DNA of 64,000 bases from Oreocharis arfaki (GCA_013398015.1 VZRR01010273.1:1-64000), one strand, 5' to 3'; positions 38,909-52,200 are shown, counted from the stretch's first letter. Notes: generated from the sequence alone by a model not told the origin. Numbers and translations: made by a program.

Positions 38909-41799
38909 TGCATGATCAGGGTAAATGTCCATTGATTTCAAGCTATCTAGTACATGTATAAAATAAACAACACTTACCATAAGTTTATTTTAAATACTGC
39001 TAAAAAGGCGTCTTGCAGTTCTGTTTGCCATATTGTATGTTACCAGTAGCTGGAAGGTAATTTTTCAATTCTATCTTATACATGCAGAATTTAATAGAAT
39101 TATTGCAATACATTGTTTTTCGTCTTTAATGTTGCAGAGTTTGTAGGGTTGGCTTGCATTAGTTAAGGTAGAAAAATCACCTGTTACTTTCTTCTGTGGT
39201 TTTGTTCCCTGTGGATCTGCTGATGTCTTTCTTGACCTAAGTTCAGAACTTGAAAACATTCACATCTTTTCTGTGAGAGAAGCTGGACAGCCCTAAACTC
39301 ATTAAAATATTAAAGTGGCAAAATAAATTCTGTTTCGTTTAATTTTAATAATTAATAAACATTACTTAGATCATGATTGAAAACCAACCACTCGGGAAAC
39401 AACAGAATAAATGGATAAAGTGTAAGGAGCAATAAAATCATAACTGTTCAACTTCTAGAGTCCATTTGTGTGAACTCAGGTGACTTGGTTTATTTGTATG
39501 AAGCTGTCTGTAACAGTACTGGTTCAAAGCCTTATCAGCAGGCATGTTTTGGTGGGTTAACAGGAAGCTATCATAATTTAAGTGCATTTCCAGAGCAATT
39601 CAGAGAGGTCTCAAGCCTCGTGCAGTGAGATACAGCACTCCTATGTCCATCAGACTCTGTGTGAGTCTATCATCTGGTCCAAAAGATAGCAAGAGCTGGA
39701 GTCCAGCATGCAGCGGATTTAAACTGGGGCAGCTTCTGCTTCAGAGCTATTACTGAGCAGACTTTTGTACTGTAAAAGCTTATTAAATGCATGGTAAGCT
39801 TCAAACACATCGGTATTCTGTTGAATGTAATTAGACTATTACCATGGTTAAATTAGTACACTTGTTCAGTTTTTTCAGATCGAGGCCTTAAAGAGTAAGT
39901 CTGAGGAGAGCCTTTGCCTTGAATATTTTCTCATGCAAATATCTGTAGCAATCTCTTAGCTCTAAGATACACAACATTAATTTTAACACGTTGCTCACGC
40001 TTGGAAAATGGCGTTGCTAGCATGTTGTTCTACCATGTTGCTAACTGGAAAACAGCAAGTTGGCTCCTGTATTTTGAAAACCACAGATATTTTTGAAGTC
40101 TTTAAACTAATTACACCTTTTCAAGGCGCAGGTTGCAATCCTAAGTCTTGCCTTTCCTGTGGGCCCTGGGAATTCAAGTTTCTTGACCTTCCTATCACCA
40201 AGGATTCACCTTTGAAAAAAAGAGTTAACTCTGAGTTGTGGATCTAGAGGATGCTGAGTAGTGAGCGGCCTCTTAGTTTAGCATGGTGGGGTTTTGTGTA
40301 GGAGTTGACTAAGTAGCTGCAAGATCTCTGATGCCCCTAACTGGTGGCAACTGCAATATTTCCTTTTTTGAATGGCATTTAGGCACATCAACAGGAACAA
40401 TAATTCTCTGCAATAGTCAAAGCCATTGAATAAATGCATTTTGGAATGTAGGTAGGGATGAGCTTAAAGAATCCCACAAAATCAATCCAGAGCATTTTCT
40501 ATTATTTAATACCTTAATGCAGTTAATAATTATTTATAAGACAGATTCTTTAACACTGCCTGGTGGTGGTGGAAAGTGAGTCAGTTTTTTTGTTTGCTCA
40601 CTTGTGATTCAATTGTAAAATTGTAAACATTGGAGAGGGAATGAGCCTTCCTAATTTGGCTATATCTGGCCGGTCCCTTAAAAACAAATACTAGTCAGAC
40701 CCTTTTATTTTTCCACACATTTTTGGAGCGACAAAAAATGCTTTTCCCCCAGCGTTCTTGAGAGACTGTTATATGATGAGCTGTGACTTACTGTTGTTTA
40801 AAAAACCCCAAAGTAAACAAAACAACATTTACTCACAAGGAGGCACAATATTTGTCATGTTTAACCTTGTTTGTTCGATGGAGATAAGAAACTGTCTGAA
40901 GGCGTCAGGAACCAGGAGATTTTAACTCATAGTGTAATTAATTTGTTTTGTTAAAATATGTTTACAATTCCTTTCCTCTGAGGACTGGCCAAGGCAGGGG
41001 TACAGATGGGGAAGAGGGTTTTGTTTCTCCCTTGGCAGAGGATGTTTGTTCTGAACCCTCTGAGTTGTGTGCGAGCGTGAATTTCTGTGAGAACTTTTCT
41101 CTTTTTAATTAATTCAGAGAGTAAATTTCCAAATATTTTTAATATGGAATTTTAAATGGTGGTAGTTATACAGATAAGTGGTATAAGAAAGGAAATGCAG
41201 ATTCTTTCTTCACAGCTGTAAGAGCAAATCCAGAAATAATGCTTGGAGAGTGATCCCCATATCTCCCACCTGCCATTGCTTCCCTGATTGCATATGTTAA
41301 AGAACAGGGTTTTGTTTTAAAATTCTGCAAATGGCTTGGAGAATGTTGAGAATTGGTTTGAGGAACTGAGACACTTTTTTGTTTGTTTGTGTTTAGAAAC
41401 TCATCAACATTCTTGATTTGTACCAATGACTTAGGACTTGTCAGGCTTTGTGTCCGACTGTGGTGATTTACATTTTTTAAATGATATTTTTTTGGGTGCG
41501 AAAATGATATTTTTAGAGAGGCTTCTTTCCCCAAATAGCAAGTGATCAGGCTACCTCCTCTGGGACCCAGCTGAACTCAAATATTCATGTTGCAAGATTT
41601 CTCACAGCCAGCATATAGCTTGATTGCCTGCACTGGCCGAGTCTTGGTCAGATTGCTTCCTTTCAAACTTAGCACTGCTCAACATCTGTTAGAATTTGCC
41701 TCTTTGCCTTATAGAAATGAGTTTCTGGACTTAGGAATGGTGCTTTCTTTCCATCTAACTGATAGCATACTTCCACAACAAATACAAATCAGTGTAGGT

Positions 41800-41879
41800 G
41801 TCTCTGCCCGTGGCAGTGGGGTTGGAACTAAATGATCTTTGAGGTCCATTCCAGCACACACTGTTCCATGATTCTGTGG
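41800..41879 (+). mobile_element. CR1 LINE fragment, 3' terminus, plus orientation
   Basis: The sequence runs GTCTCTGCCCGTGGCAGTGG, then GGTTGGAACTAAATGATCTT, then GAGGTCCATTCCAGC, and ends near TTCCATGATTCTGTGG. This is the sense-strand CR1 3' end, including the degenerate terminal octamer. It is an 80-bp 5'-truncated copy with several substitutions. Confidence 0.9.
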
Positions 41880-41884
41880 TATGA

Positions 41885-43797
41885 CACCTGTGAGACTATA
41901 ACTGCGGAGGTGGGGGGGGGGAGAAAAGGCAGTATCTTCTATGTAGGTGTCCATAAAGTTTGTGGATTGTTTTTTTCTTGATAAATACAGCTTGATTTAC
42001 ATGGCAGAATAAAATTGTTTAAATAGCAGCAATTTCTAACTATTTAATTTCTACTGCAAGTGTTTTTGACAGGAAACCACAATACTCATTACAGAACATC
42101 AGCTACTCCTTCATCAAATGGATTTTGATAAAATGTCTGGAGTTAAACTTTGGGGCACACTTGGGTCTGTAAAGGATTATGATGCATGGGGGGTCTGGCC
42201 AAGCAGTCCATGAAACAACCTGAGCCTAAATTTATAAAGCAAAAGCAAAATGCCTTTTTTTTTTTTTTAAGCTAGTCATTATTGAAATGTATAATTATTT
42301 AGGGAAATTTGCTTAAATATGTGTAATTGTATAGAATGCTTTGTCTTCCTTTGTTGGAAACAGTTGGCTTTATCATGAGAGAGTATAGCACAAAGATGTT
42401 GTCAAACCTTGCCACCCCCCAAACTTGCCTGTCCCAGTCTTGGCACTTAGTTCTGAGCCTGTTTATCTGAGTGTTGAACACTCATTTTGGTTGGTTTCTG
42501 AATTTAAAAAAAAAGGGCAATATAAAGAAGTGGTATAAATGTCATTATACCAGAAGGCTTGGGCTGCTTGAATACTTGTAGCATAGTACACTGTGGCTGT
42601 AGTCTCCATTTTTGGTTTTGTTTGTTTTTTGGGTTTTTTTTAAGTATTCTATTTTTACAAAATATTATTTATTTTCAAAAAATGGTTTTTAAGTGTTAGG
42701 TTTGCTTAAAAGTGAGGCTCTGGAAACTTAATATGATTGCGTAAAGAACATTATTCTCTTTTACATGAGCAGTAAACAACTGTTTCTGCAAATAAAGCAA
42801 GGTTGTTAGTAGCCTTTTTTTAAAAAGCAAAATAGCCTTTTATACTGCTAGTTTACAAAACATTCTTAAAATATAGTTAATGCTTCAGAATACTCTGAGG
42901 GTAGCAGTGGAATATACTGCTGAATTAATGGGTTGTCTGGCTTTTTTGCATTGATATTTCTAATAGCAATGCTAATTTTTTTCTGATAGTTTTATGGACA
43001 TATTTCATGAGGGAGAAAAATCAAGATAATATTTGCTTGTCCTTCTGCTGTGCAAATGAGCCGGTAAATCATCTGACACCTGTTTGTTTGGCAAATAAGT
43101 GAATTTGCATGAACTAGCAGGTGGAATTAAGGATTAGAAAGAGATGAAAGCAGTTTTAAAGGACTACTTCTAAAGGTTTGTGGAGTCGTAGCCTGTTGTA
43201 TGACTAATGCTGAGCAGAGAGATAAGCTTCCCACCAACAGGTTGTCAGAAATACTTGAGGGTTTTTTTTATGAAACACCTTGGAGTGCTCATGGGTATGA
43301 AAGTGTCATGGCAATGTAATTACAAAAGTCCAGTGAAACCTAATGGCTGCAGCATTTTGCTGGCAACTCCCTGTGGTGATCGAGTGTGCCCAGATTGGAC
43401 CTGCTTTATAAATAACGGAGAATTAAAGAAGGAAAAGTGGAGCTTTCCGGTGCGCTGGTGTCTGAAAGGAAGCTGCAACAAGCTGTGTGAAGGAAACCAG
43501 CCAAGGTATTTCATACAGAGAAGGTGTGGAGATACCAAGTGATAACACACTGTTAGTGAATGATTTATGATAGAACTGGAGAAAACCAGGACAAAGGTTT
43601 GCCTGTCCTTGTCGGCATATCCATGGCAGCGGTGGCACTATCTGCCTCGTTTGTTCAGGTTCTTGTGTTGGGAAACCAGACAGACTTTGAGATATTTTGG
43701 TCAGTCAGGCTTGTCTCGGATTTGCATGATAGGAGGCAACAAGTTCAAATTAAGAGATGGGAAATCCTGATCATATGCTAGAGAAAAAAATAAAATT
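41885..43797. other. Non-coding DNA between two CR1 fragments
   Basis: No gene is recognised. A 111-codon plus-strand frame at 43,207-43,542 encodes a Cys-rich peptide with no family resemblance; see the rejected list. Poly-T/A tracts lie at about 42,256-42,270 and 42,615-42,670. Confidence 0.5.
41912..41921. repeat. Run of 10 G
   Basis: A homopolymer G tract begins about 30 bp after the CR1 3' end and is probably length-variable. Confidence 0.85.
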
Positions 43798-43884
43798 GAG
43801 GGTGGTCAGGCACTGGAAGGAGGTGCTGGAAGGAGACACTGTAGCATCTCCATCCTTGGAGATGCCCAAAACTTGACTGAGTGG
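43798..43884 (+). mobile_element. CR1 LINE fragment, plus orientation
   Basis: GAGGGTGGTCAGGCACTGGA, then ACTGTAGCATCTCCATCCTT and GGAGATGCCCAAAACTTGAC, follow the sense-strand CR1 3' region. In intact copies this segment lies about 100-200 bp before the terminus. The final part with the terminal octamers is missing. It lies 1.9 kb right of the other plus-strand fragment, in the wrong order to be the same copy, so it is a separate insertion. Confidence 0.8.
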
Positions 43885-43889
43885 CATTG

Positions 43890-46800
43890 ATTTAATTGAC
43901 TGTGCTTTTAAGCAAAGTGTAGTACTAAGTGTCCCTCCATCCTCAGTCAAGGTTACAATTTCATGTTTGATCTGTAGGAGAGTAGCTTTTAATTTAATCT
44001 TCTGTAGTGAGGTTCCTTGGAGAGCGAGGCATGTCACTGTTGTGCCCTGCTCCCAACCTTTTAGGGCTCCTGGGTTCTTCTGGCTTCCCTCGTCTCAGAT
44101 GATGTCTGGCTGGCGGGAGCAGTGCCTGCACTGATGTTCTCTAGGGAGCTCTAGATCTGTCAGAGGTCTGACACACAGAGCTTGTTTCAGCTCTGAGTAA
44201 CAAATAAATCAAAAGCAACTATTAAATCTACTTAGGATTTCTTTGTAGGGATTCCCGAGCTGAGTCATGCGATTCGTAGTCAATGACCCAACTTGTAATT
44301 AAGAAAGATGATAGACTTGGAACTTGTCCAAAACTAATTCATATTTAGCTCTCACTCTCCACAAATCGTATGCATTATCAGCAGTATTTTATTGATTACA
44401 CTTTTTCATATTAAAAATTGCTGGAGTATATAATCTTAATTTTGGAAAGGCTTTTAAAAGGTACTCAGGAACACAACTGATAGAGAAATTGAATTGTTGT
44501 CATTAGAACAGCTTTATGCAGAGGCAAGGAAAACTCAAGCCAAGCATTTTCTAAAGCATTATATCCTGCAGTCCTTCATTATAGATTGTTTCAAAGAGGG
44601 GAAAAATGAGAAACAAACCACCAGTGTTATCATGTTCAGCCCACAGAGCTCTTGCACTGTGAGATGGGCAGTGTATACTTCCACAGTTTGAGTATTTCCA
44701 GGAAATTGGTCAGATATTTTGCATCTTTTCATACAGTGGGTGTGGTGTGCTTATGGGTTTTGAGATATTATGTACTTAGTTCATATTATATATTTACGTT
44801 TTTATATGTATTTTTGTATTATCCTACATATACAATATTATTAATATATACTCTGTGTATTCAAGCCCATTATTTAACACAGTGGTGTGGCATCAAACTA
44901 AATTCTTATAGCTCTCGATTGTCATAGAGGAAACATGATCCTGAAGGAAGGACATGCTAAAGTTCTTTATGAATGGCTGAAACTCTCTTTTCTGTAAGAG
45001 GGGCCTTGTTGATTCAAAGAGTTTCCACTTAGTTGACTAGAGCTGAGCAGAAGATTAACCTTGGAGAAGTTCCCAGAGAGGAAATCAGTGCCTGTGAGGA
45101 TTGTGGATGTTCTCCCTCATCCCCATCAGAGGTAGCAGAAATTTTGAGCTTACCTTGAAGTGCTCTGGTCACTGCAGGCCAGGTAGGTAGTGGCTAATGC
45201 TGTGTAGTAGCCACGCGATGAATGTTGGATTTATTTTCAAACCAGTTAGTAGAGTAACTAGAGCCATATATAATTGCCTTCTTAAAAAAAAATCTGTCAT
45301 AAGTTTTATGCATAGCGAATGTGAAAGCTACAATATGGAATAAATTATCAAATGGCTCAAGTTCAGTGTCTCTTTGAAGGCTACAGGGGGGTGTAGAGGA
45401 AATTGCACTTGTATTTTACACCTGACAAATTGAATTACAGCAACAAATCTGTATAATTACAATTCAGAGATGAGGATTTCTTCTTGGAGTTGGGTAATTA
45501 GAATCAGGATTACACTTGAAGGTTCAAATTGGATTCTTAGAAAGAGTCCCTTACGTGAATATGACCTGTACAGAAATCAGTGTTTTCATGTCTTCTATTT
45601 TAAGAATTTTGAATCATAATGTAAAGTGACTCATCCATTATTTCCTCATCTCTTCATCAGCAAGACGCACAAGAAATTGTTCCTTTGATTGTTTCTCTGC
45701 AAATGGGTAATCTTTACGGTTTCTTCTCTTTTCAGGAGACATTCATAAATCCAATTAACATTAATGAGACTCACATGCGTGCATCAAGAGAGGGAAAAAA
45801 ATGTCTCTTTTGTCTCTCCAAGCATGTGTTTAACTACAGAAAATGAAATGAAGAAAAAGCTTGTGGTGAATCATGGGTTACAAAGTCAGTAGTTCCTGTC
45901 TCATTTTGCAGTCGGTAACACATTCCCCTGGTTCTCTCTCCCTTGTCAAGGGTCCTTGTAGCAGCTGTAAATGCAGGATGAGCAGTGCTGTTGGTGAGGT
46001 GGAGAGCGCTCTTATTACCTCCAGTTCTAAGATTAATTACTGATAGGTCACGTTTTCAACGGAATGGCAGAATCGCAGTAGGGTTAATGTGACTGTGCTT
46101 CTGTCTCATGACGTAACTCCATGGGAACAGAGTGAGAAAAAGTAAAAAATATTAATAGCTCAGTGACCTATAAAGAAGAAATACTTAGTGCTCTTCTTCA
46201 GAGGTTCTGTTGTCTCTCGGAAGAACAGGATTGATGTTGCAAGAAGTTAGTGATGTTTTGCATTGTTCAGCAACATTTCTTGTTTACTTATGGGCGCTTT
46301 TAGAGCAGCTGCAACTTCCCTGATGACATGGGAGGTCTTGATCAAGCTCAATGCTGTTAGCAAGTGAATGGGGTCTTAGTAAATTAAATACTGCCTCTAG
46401 GAAAGCATCTGCTCCTGTTGCTGGCAAAACAGTCCGAACACAGGGTATTTTGCTTAATTTAATTTGTTGCCAGTTAGCACCAACATTTGATTACTGATTT
46501 GGGTATTGGGGTTGGGAAAGAAGCCTTCAGTTGAGGAAACATTTCCTTGAATTTGGCAGTGCTGAAGTTTGGGGTGGGGTGGGTGGTTCACAGCAGTGTC
46601 ACAACCCACCAGGAGTCCCACTAAGGTCCCCCTGCAGTCCCCCACCACCCAAACCTGCTATGTGTCCCCAGAACACCCCCTCAGTCACAGCTGACATGTG
46701 AAAAGGCTCCGAAGAGCTCGGTGCAGTATAAATACACTGAAACCATATGGTCTATCAGAATCATAATATCACTTCTGAGGTTTAGAAATAGCGTGTTTAT

Positions 46801-47850
46801 TAGCTGTAATCACTTCAAAATTTTCATTGAAGTGAATAGCTGTAAGTACTCAATACAGTTGTATTTCCATACAACCTTTCTGCAGTTTGGTTTGGAATAG
46901 AAGTGGCCATCATTCACCTCAAAAGAACAGTAAAAGGCTCTTTGGGTATCCCCTGTGTCTGACAGCCATCCAGTAGGATCATGATTATGCTTGGACAGAG
47001 TTATAAACTGTGGCTGACTCCATATAATGTGATCTAATGTGTACATCTCTGTTGGATGCTCTGTGCTTTAAAATAACTGTTGTTGCACTTTTCTGCCAGG
47101 AAGAATTGCCTGAAACTGTTTTACAGCTGTGCTTCCTTTGTGCTATTTGAAATTAAGCCCATTTTGTCCTGACTAATTGCTGTCTCCTCGATGGCTACAT
47201 CCTTCAGATATTTGTAAGCTGTAAGGATCCTCATTACTTGCACCTTTTCCATGCTTAGCTGTTTTCCTTTCTTCATATATTAGTTCCTCTAGTTTTGATG
47301 ATGGCATGGCTTTTGTTTGAACTCGCTCCAGCATTTCAACATAAATCTATCAAAATGACTCCCAGTAGTCCATTTAAAAGGTGAAATTAGAAGAATTCCA
47401 TGGATATTGCTAGTGATTCCTGGATGTGTAGATACCTGGGGGTGGATTGTGCAGTCTGCATTTATTGTGGCATGTGCTTATTCTATACATAGTCTCACTA
47501 GCATCACTGGGACCACTCACTTCATTCTATTCTTATCACTTCCCTATTCCCTCCTCCGCTCCTCAGATTCCTTGCCACAGATGCAGTGTTTGGCTGTGGG
47601 TAGAGTTTTTGGTTGTCTGGAGTCTCTGCTTGTGCTATGACTTCTCTGTTGCCTTTGATGCATCCATTAGAATTTTCAGCTTCTCAAGGAGGTGCTATGA
47701 TAAATTCTGGGTTAGAACACTTTTAAGATAGGCTTGTTTGTATTTTGTAAGAATAATGTGATCCTTGTCGGGAGCTGACAGATTTATTTCCCTCTGTGCT
47801 ATTAATTGCTTGAAGTTGTGTATGTGTGTGGATATATTTGTTCTTTCTCT
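43890..47850. other. AT-rich non-coding DNA
   Basis: No gene is recognised. An AT-dinucleotide-rich stretch lies at 44,760-44,850. The segments 45,430-45,500 and 46,010-46,130 are complex, unique sequence that could be conserved regulatory elements. A G-rich then C-rich pocket lies at 46,570-46,680 (GGGGTGGGGTGGGTGG). Confidence 0.5.
45736..45846 (+). other. Candidate terminal coding exon (36 codons and stop)
   Basis: A strong acceptor (GGTTTCTTCTCTTTTCAG) ends at 45,735. The in-phase frame reads ETFINPININETHMRASREG, continues through KKCLFCLSKHVFNYRK, and stops at 45,844-45,846. There is no good donor inside and no AATAAA polyadenylation signal soon after the stop, which weakens the case. 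No domain is recognised. Confidence 0.1.
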
Positions 47851-47858
47851 TGTGACAG

Positions 47859-47894
47859 AAGAGAATTAAACATGAATTACTTCTACACAGAGAC
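47859..47894 (+). other. Candidate 36-nt microexon
   Basis: A polypyrimidine acceptor (TTTGTTCTTTCTCTTGTGACAG) ends at 47,858, and a consensus donor (GAC followed by GTAAGT) starts at 47,895. The segment is exactly 12 codons in phase 0 and reads KRIKHELLLHRD. A second frame (RELNMNYFYTE) is also open. Symmetric microexons of this size are typical of alternatively spliced neuronal or muscle genes in vertebrates. Its isolation in non-coding DNA leaves chance as a strong alternative. Confidence 0.2.
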
Positions 47895-49252
47895 GTAAGT
47901 TTTATTTCTGACCTCTTTGTCTTTTAATCTTTGTCTTCTTTTCCCCCAGTGTGTTTTTTTCTCTGTCTGTGGAAAATCTCCTTAACTTGGTGAGCATTTT
48001 GTGTTGTCCTGCTTGGTGCAAACCTCACCTTGGTGGTTCCATTCGTTTTGTAGCACAGCTCTTAGACCTCCCAGTCAACTTTAGCTGACTCTCCTAATGT
48101 GATTTTTCTGGTTAGTGGGATGATCTGAATCCAATGAAGGTTTCTTCTTTGTGGAAAAAAGCCCAAGTCAAATTTGCTACTTTCTTGGCAAATATTTAGA
48201 AATACATGCATTTTGTTGAGCGTAGATCTCACTGTTGATTTTTATGCCATTGTACAGTTTAATTTTCTCAATTTTGCCACCCTGACTAGATTGTCACTCT
48301 CATCACATACCTACTGCAACCATCATTTCTTCATAGACTGAATTTTTAAAATGACAGACATAAATTGAATGAAGTTGAATTTTGCAGCAGACAAATTCTA
48401 GTCACCCTAAATGCATTTTTTCTTCTAAAAAAATATGAGAGCAGTCAAGATGTGTGGTTATTTAATCTGAAGAAGCATCTTGCTTTTGCAACGTCCATTT
48501 CCCAGGGATGCTGTAGACTACCAGGCTGCAGAAATACAAATTATTGTCAACTTTTTCATAACAGGATTAGCTCTTACATCTGCCTGTTCTCTTTCACCCT
48601 TCACTGCAGGGAAGCACAGGACCTAACTCGCTGCAATTTTTTGTTGCTTTGCTTTGGGGTGACCCTGCTGTTTTCTTCTGTCCCCCCTTCTCTGTGCTGG
48701 GGGTGAGGTCCCTGTGGGGTGGCACAGCCGTGGTGCTTTCACTCCGGCTAAAGTGTCAACCTTGGCAAGGAAAGGAAGGAAAGAAAACATCATGAAACTT
48801 TAAAAGGCAGTGCTAATGAATTGTTATGCATGCTTGAGCACTTCAAAAAATGAAATAAAATCCTGGGGTACCAAGATGGCCTGGTGGGCAATCGTTTTCA
48901 TGACAAGGCTCTGTATTTGAGAAATACTTGGAAGAAAATAAACAGATTTAGTGATTACTTTCCTTGAAGTCACCGAACACTTGTTTAAAAAAAGGAAAAA
49001 GAAGTTAACCTTTCGTATTTTCTGTTTCATGCTGCTTTATTTCCCTGTTCCATTTCTTTTACATCCATGATTTGGAGGACTGGGGGCTGCCTAGGACTAT
49101 GTTACTTGTAACATAGATGATTTGTTAAATGCAGTTCTGTTATGGTCCCTGTCCTTCTTTATGTCTGTCTGTCCTGGGCTTCTGCTTTGCTTTTCTTTTT
49201 CACGTACCTTTTTCCATATTTCTCCTTTTTACCTCTACCTCCCTAATTCTTG

Positions 49253-49283
49253 CTTTCTTTTTTTTTTTTTTCTTCTTTTTTTT
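49253..49283 (+). repeat. Polypyrimidine tract
   Basis: There are 31 consecutive pyrimidines including a 14-T run, embedded in a wider C/T-rich stretch from about 49,154. It could form a triplex or act as a splicing-factor tract. It may also be the reverse-read tail of an old A-tailed insertion, but no body is visible. Confidence 0.7.
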
Positions 49284-52200
49284 AATATTCTTTGAGCTTT
49301 ATGCCATTTTGTATCCCAGATCTTTGCAAGCTACTTTTCAAAACTGGATGCCATTTTAGAAGTAGATTAACAGCCTTTGCTCCGTCTGAAAATGAGAATT
49401 CAAGCTCCGAGCTTTTGTTTTGACATTTATGTTTTTTTGTCAGAAGTGAAGAAGTTTTTTTGATTATGTTGTAAGAATAAGGTCTCTAATTCAGTCTTAA
49501 TTGCTTTGCTTGTTAATTTCTTAGACCTGGTACAAATTTAATGATACCATTGCAGCTGGCATTTAGCTGATTGGAAAAACATGACAATTTTTGTATTTAG
49601 GTGTTGCAAATGAGAGAATAGAAAAACTGGTTTATGCTACTCTTATTTTGCTGCTTGTAATATTCCCCATTTGTTCTTATATTCAAGTTGACTTGAACAA
49701 GCAGGGTATGATCACACGACAGTGAAGATACCGCTTCTAGAATTTTCTTGGAATTTTTTCTTCCCTGGACAAGGAGATAATGGCAAAATAGAAGTTTGTT
49801 GTTTCAAACTGTTCTTCATCATAACGGTGAACACCTAACCTGATTTGAATTCACTTTCAGGTCTGCAGGATAAAGACCTGAGCTTTTGTTTGAAACACAA
49901 AGATGCAAAGAAGTTATGAAAAAGTGTTTTTGACGAAATGAGGGTGGGTGAGGACGCAGAGTAGGACTTGGCTAGTAACAGAGAGTATGGATTGCTTCAA
50001 TTGCACTGCAAGAAATGCTGAGGCGGGTCCAATGGCTGGTAGCTGGAAGAGGGCAATGTCCATACTGGAAGAAAGATGGACTCTTCAGAGAAGTCTGTGA
50101 CTCTCTGGCCATTTCTTGAACAGACCTGTGGCAGGATGTAGCTTTGCTGAACTGAGTTAGGTATTGCTGCTTGTGTTGTACTTGGAAGCTACAAGAAGTC
50201 AAAAAATGAAGGAGATACTTTAAAGTGGATACTGAAAATTTAAAATTGATTAAACTTTGTGTTTTCTGGAAGGCACAGAGGAAAAACAAGATTGTGAAAC
50301 TGTGGACTCTTCCTGTCAAATCTCATTAAAGCTTTCTTGAACAGTGTCCTTCTGCATTTTCCAGCTTGTCTCCCACAAGGACTGTATTCCAGATGACAGT
50401 AACAGTCCAGTACTCTAATAAACACATATGTGTGGTAATTCTATACACACTCAGGTGCTTGCTGTCCTGTGTACGTGCATGGAAAATGGTCAGCTCTGAG
50501 GAGCCTGGCAGCCTGTGTACTCCATTCATCAAGCTGATGTTCGAGTGTGTAGAAAAGCTAAATGGCCGGAAAGCAGCTGCCTTGTTCAAAAAAACCACTT
50601 AGTGAGACGTTTACTGAGGAGGTAACATCTTTAAAAATATTTAGTGCCACTCGAAAAAGCAGCTTTATGAAATATTTAAAAAACAGCTTCTTTGAGGGGA
50701 AAATCTAGCAGTTTTTGTGCAGTAATGTTCCCATCTTTTAATGTTGCAATCACTCAACTGATAGGAAGAACATCTCTTCATTATTTAATACTTAGATCCA
50801 CTTACCACCTATAAATACAGTTTGTACTGAAATATATAAATTGTTTAAAAGTGTCAGATTCCAGAAGAGAACGGGCTTCCTTACACTCTATTAAATGTTA
50901 GAATACTGGCTGAGTATGTTCAAATTGCTAGGCAAGCAGGGATCATGGGCCTTTCTAGCATTTGAACACAGCACTCCTGACTCTCTTCATGTAACCAAAA
51001 AGTGGGGTTTTTGGAAAAATTCGTGCTTATGTAGTGCACATTTTGCCTGCTTAAGCTGTATTAAATGCCAATTTTCACTGTTATATATTATTTTTTTAAT
51101 GAACTCAATGGATTTTGCTTCCTTTAATGTTGCCTGCATGTAAATTAAATTAATCCCCTCATAAATTCATAAATGCACTCAATCCTTCAACCTGCAAACT
51201 TTTGTTTTAAGTCTTGCAAACATTTCTTTATCATCAGACTTGTTAAGTCTTACGTTTTGAGACCAAGACACGTACCAGCCATTCCCATCTCGTCCTTCCT
51301 GAAGCAAAGTGTCTGTTTCACTCATTTTCAGTGTTTGTAACAACATATTACAAGTTGTCAGTAAGTGACAGCTTTTAAAATATGGTCCTGTCTTGCTTTT
51401 CCACTAATGAAATGCACTGTAAATGATATTTTTTATATGGTCTGCTCTAACTGGCCAGTCGTGAGTGAGTCACATGCTTATTTGGATGTTAGTGTTTAAT
51501 ATGTATTTATATATATCTGCCTTTGGATACTTTAGGTGTATCTGACCCATTGAAGAGCCCAAAGATTGCTCCAGTTTCTACCCACAGGGCCTTCCCTGAT
51601 CCATGGCAGTGAGTGGGAGGCAGAAGAGAGATCCTATTGCCTCCTCTATCAGTAATAGGTGAACGTTTAAGTGAGTTATGGGTCTGTAGGAATGAAACCC
51701 CTGCCTTGGCTTAGCAGTGTTACCCTGTGTTATCTGAGCGTGCTTTCAGCCTGAGAAGTGATGTGCAGATCGATACAGTTTCCCTTGATTTCCTCCTCAG
51801 CCAGGGTGATGTGAATGGCCTTGCGCTGCCTCCAGCTCAGGGCAGGCACGAGGACAGCTGGTGTGTGTAACCTTCTGAGAAATTTGGGCTGCCCATCTGA
51901 GCTGTAGGAGCTGCACTGACGTGGCTTAAATGATGTAGAATTGTTTTTGCCAGTGCCTGCATTTATAATTTATTTCAGAGAAAGGTTGTGGTTTGGAAGT
52001 GAATCACCTTTCCCCTTTTAGCACATGGTGTGATTTGTGTGGCAGTGCTGTCACAGGGGAACTGGATGAAATTAAACTCCTCTCCTTGATTCTACCGAAG
52101 TGTAAGTTAAGCCACCAGTAAAGGTCCAGACCAGTGGCTGCCGTTTGGATAGCTTTGGAACACGTGCATTGGGTCTAGGAAATTGGAATGAATCTAATTT

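Larger units (their letters stand above)
34070..41790. other. AT-rich non-coding DNA right of the CpG island
   Basis: No gene is recognised; no open frame between the island and 41,166 exceeds about 117 codons. Small features are (AAAAT)3 at 36,926-36,942, a TTAATTAA-rich run at 38,555-38,580, and the perfect palindrome at 38,885. If the island drives a rightward gene, this would be its first intron. Confidence 0.5.

Noticed and set aside
43207..43542. 111-codon plus-strand frame with clustered cysteines
   Set aside because: The Cys spacing matches no zinc-finger, EGF or toxin-like pattern. There is no good acceptor upstream, and the length is ordinary for chance.
45517..45535. GGTTCAAATT resembling a tRNA B box
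   Set aside because: No A box at the right spacing, no acceptor stem and no cloverleaf could be formed.
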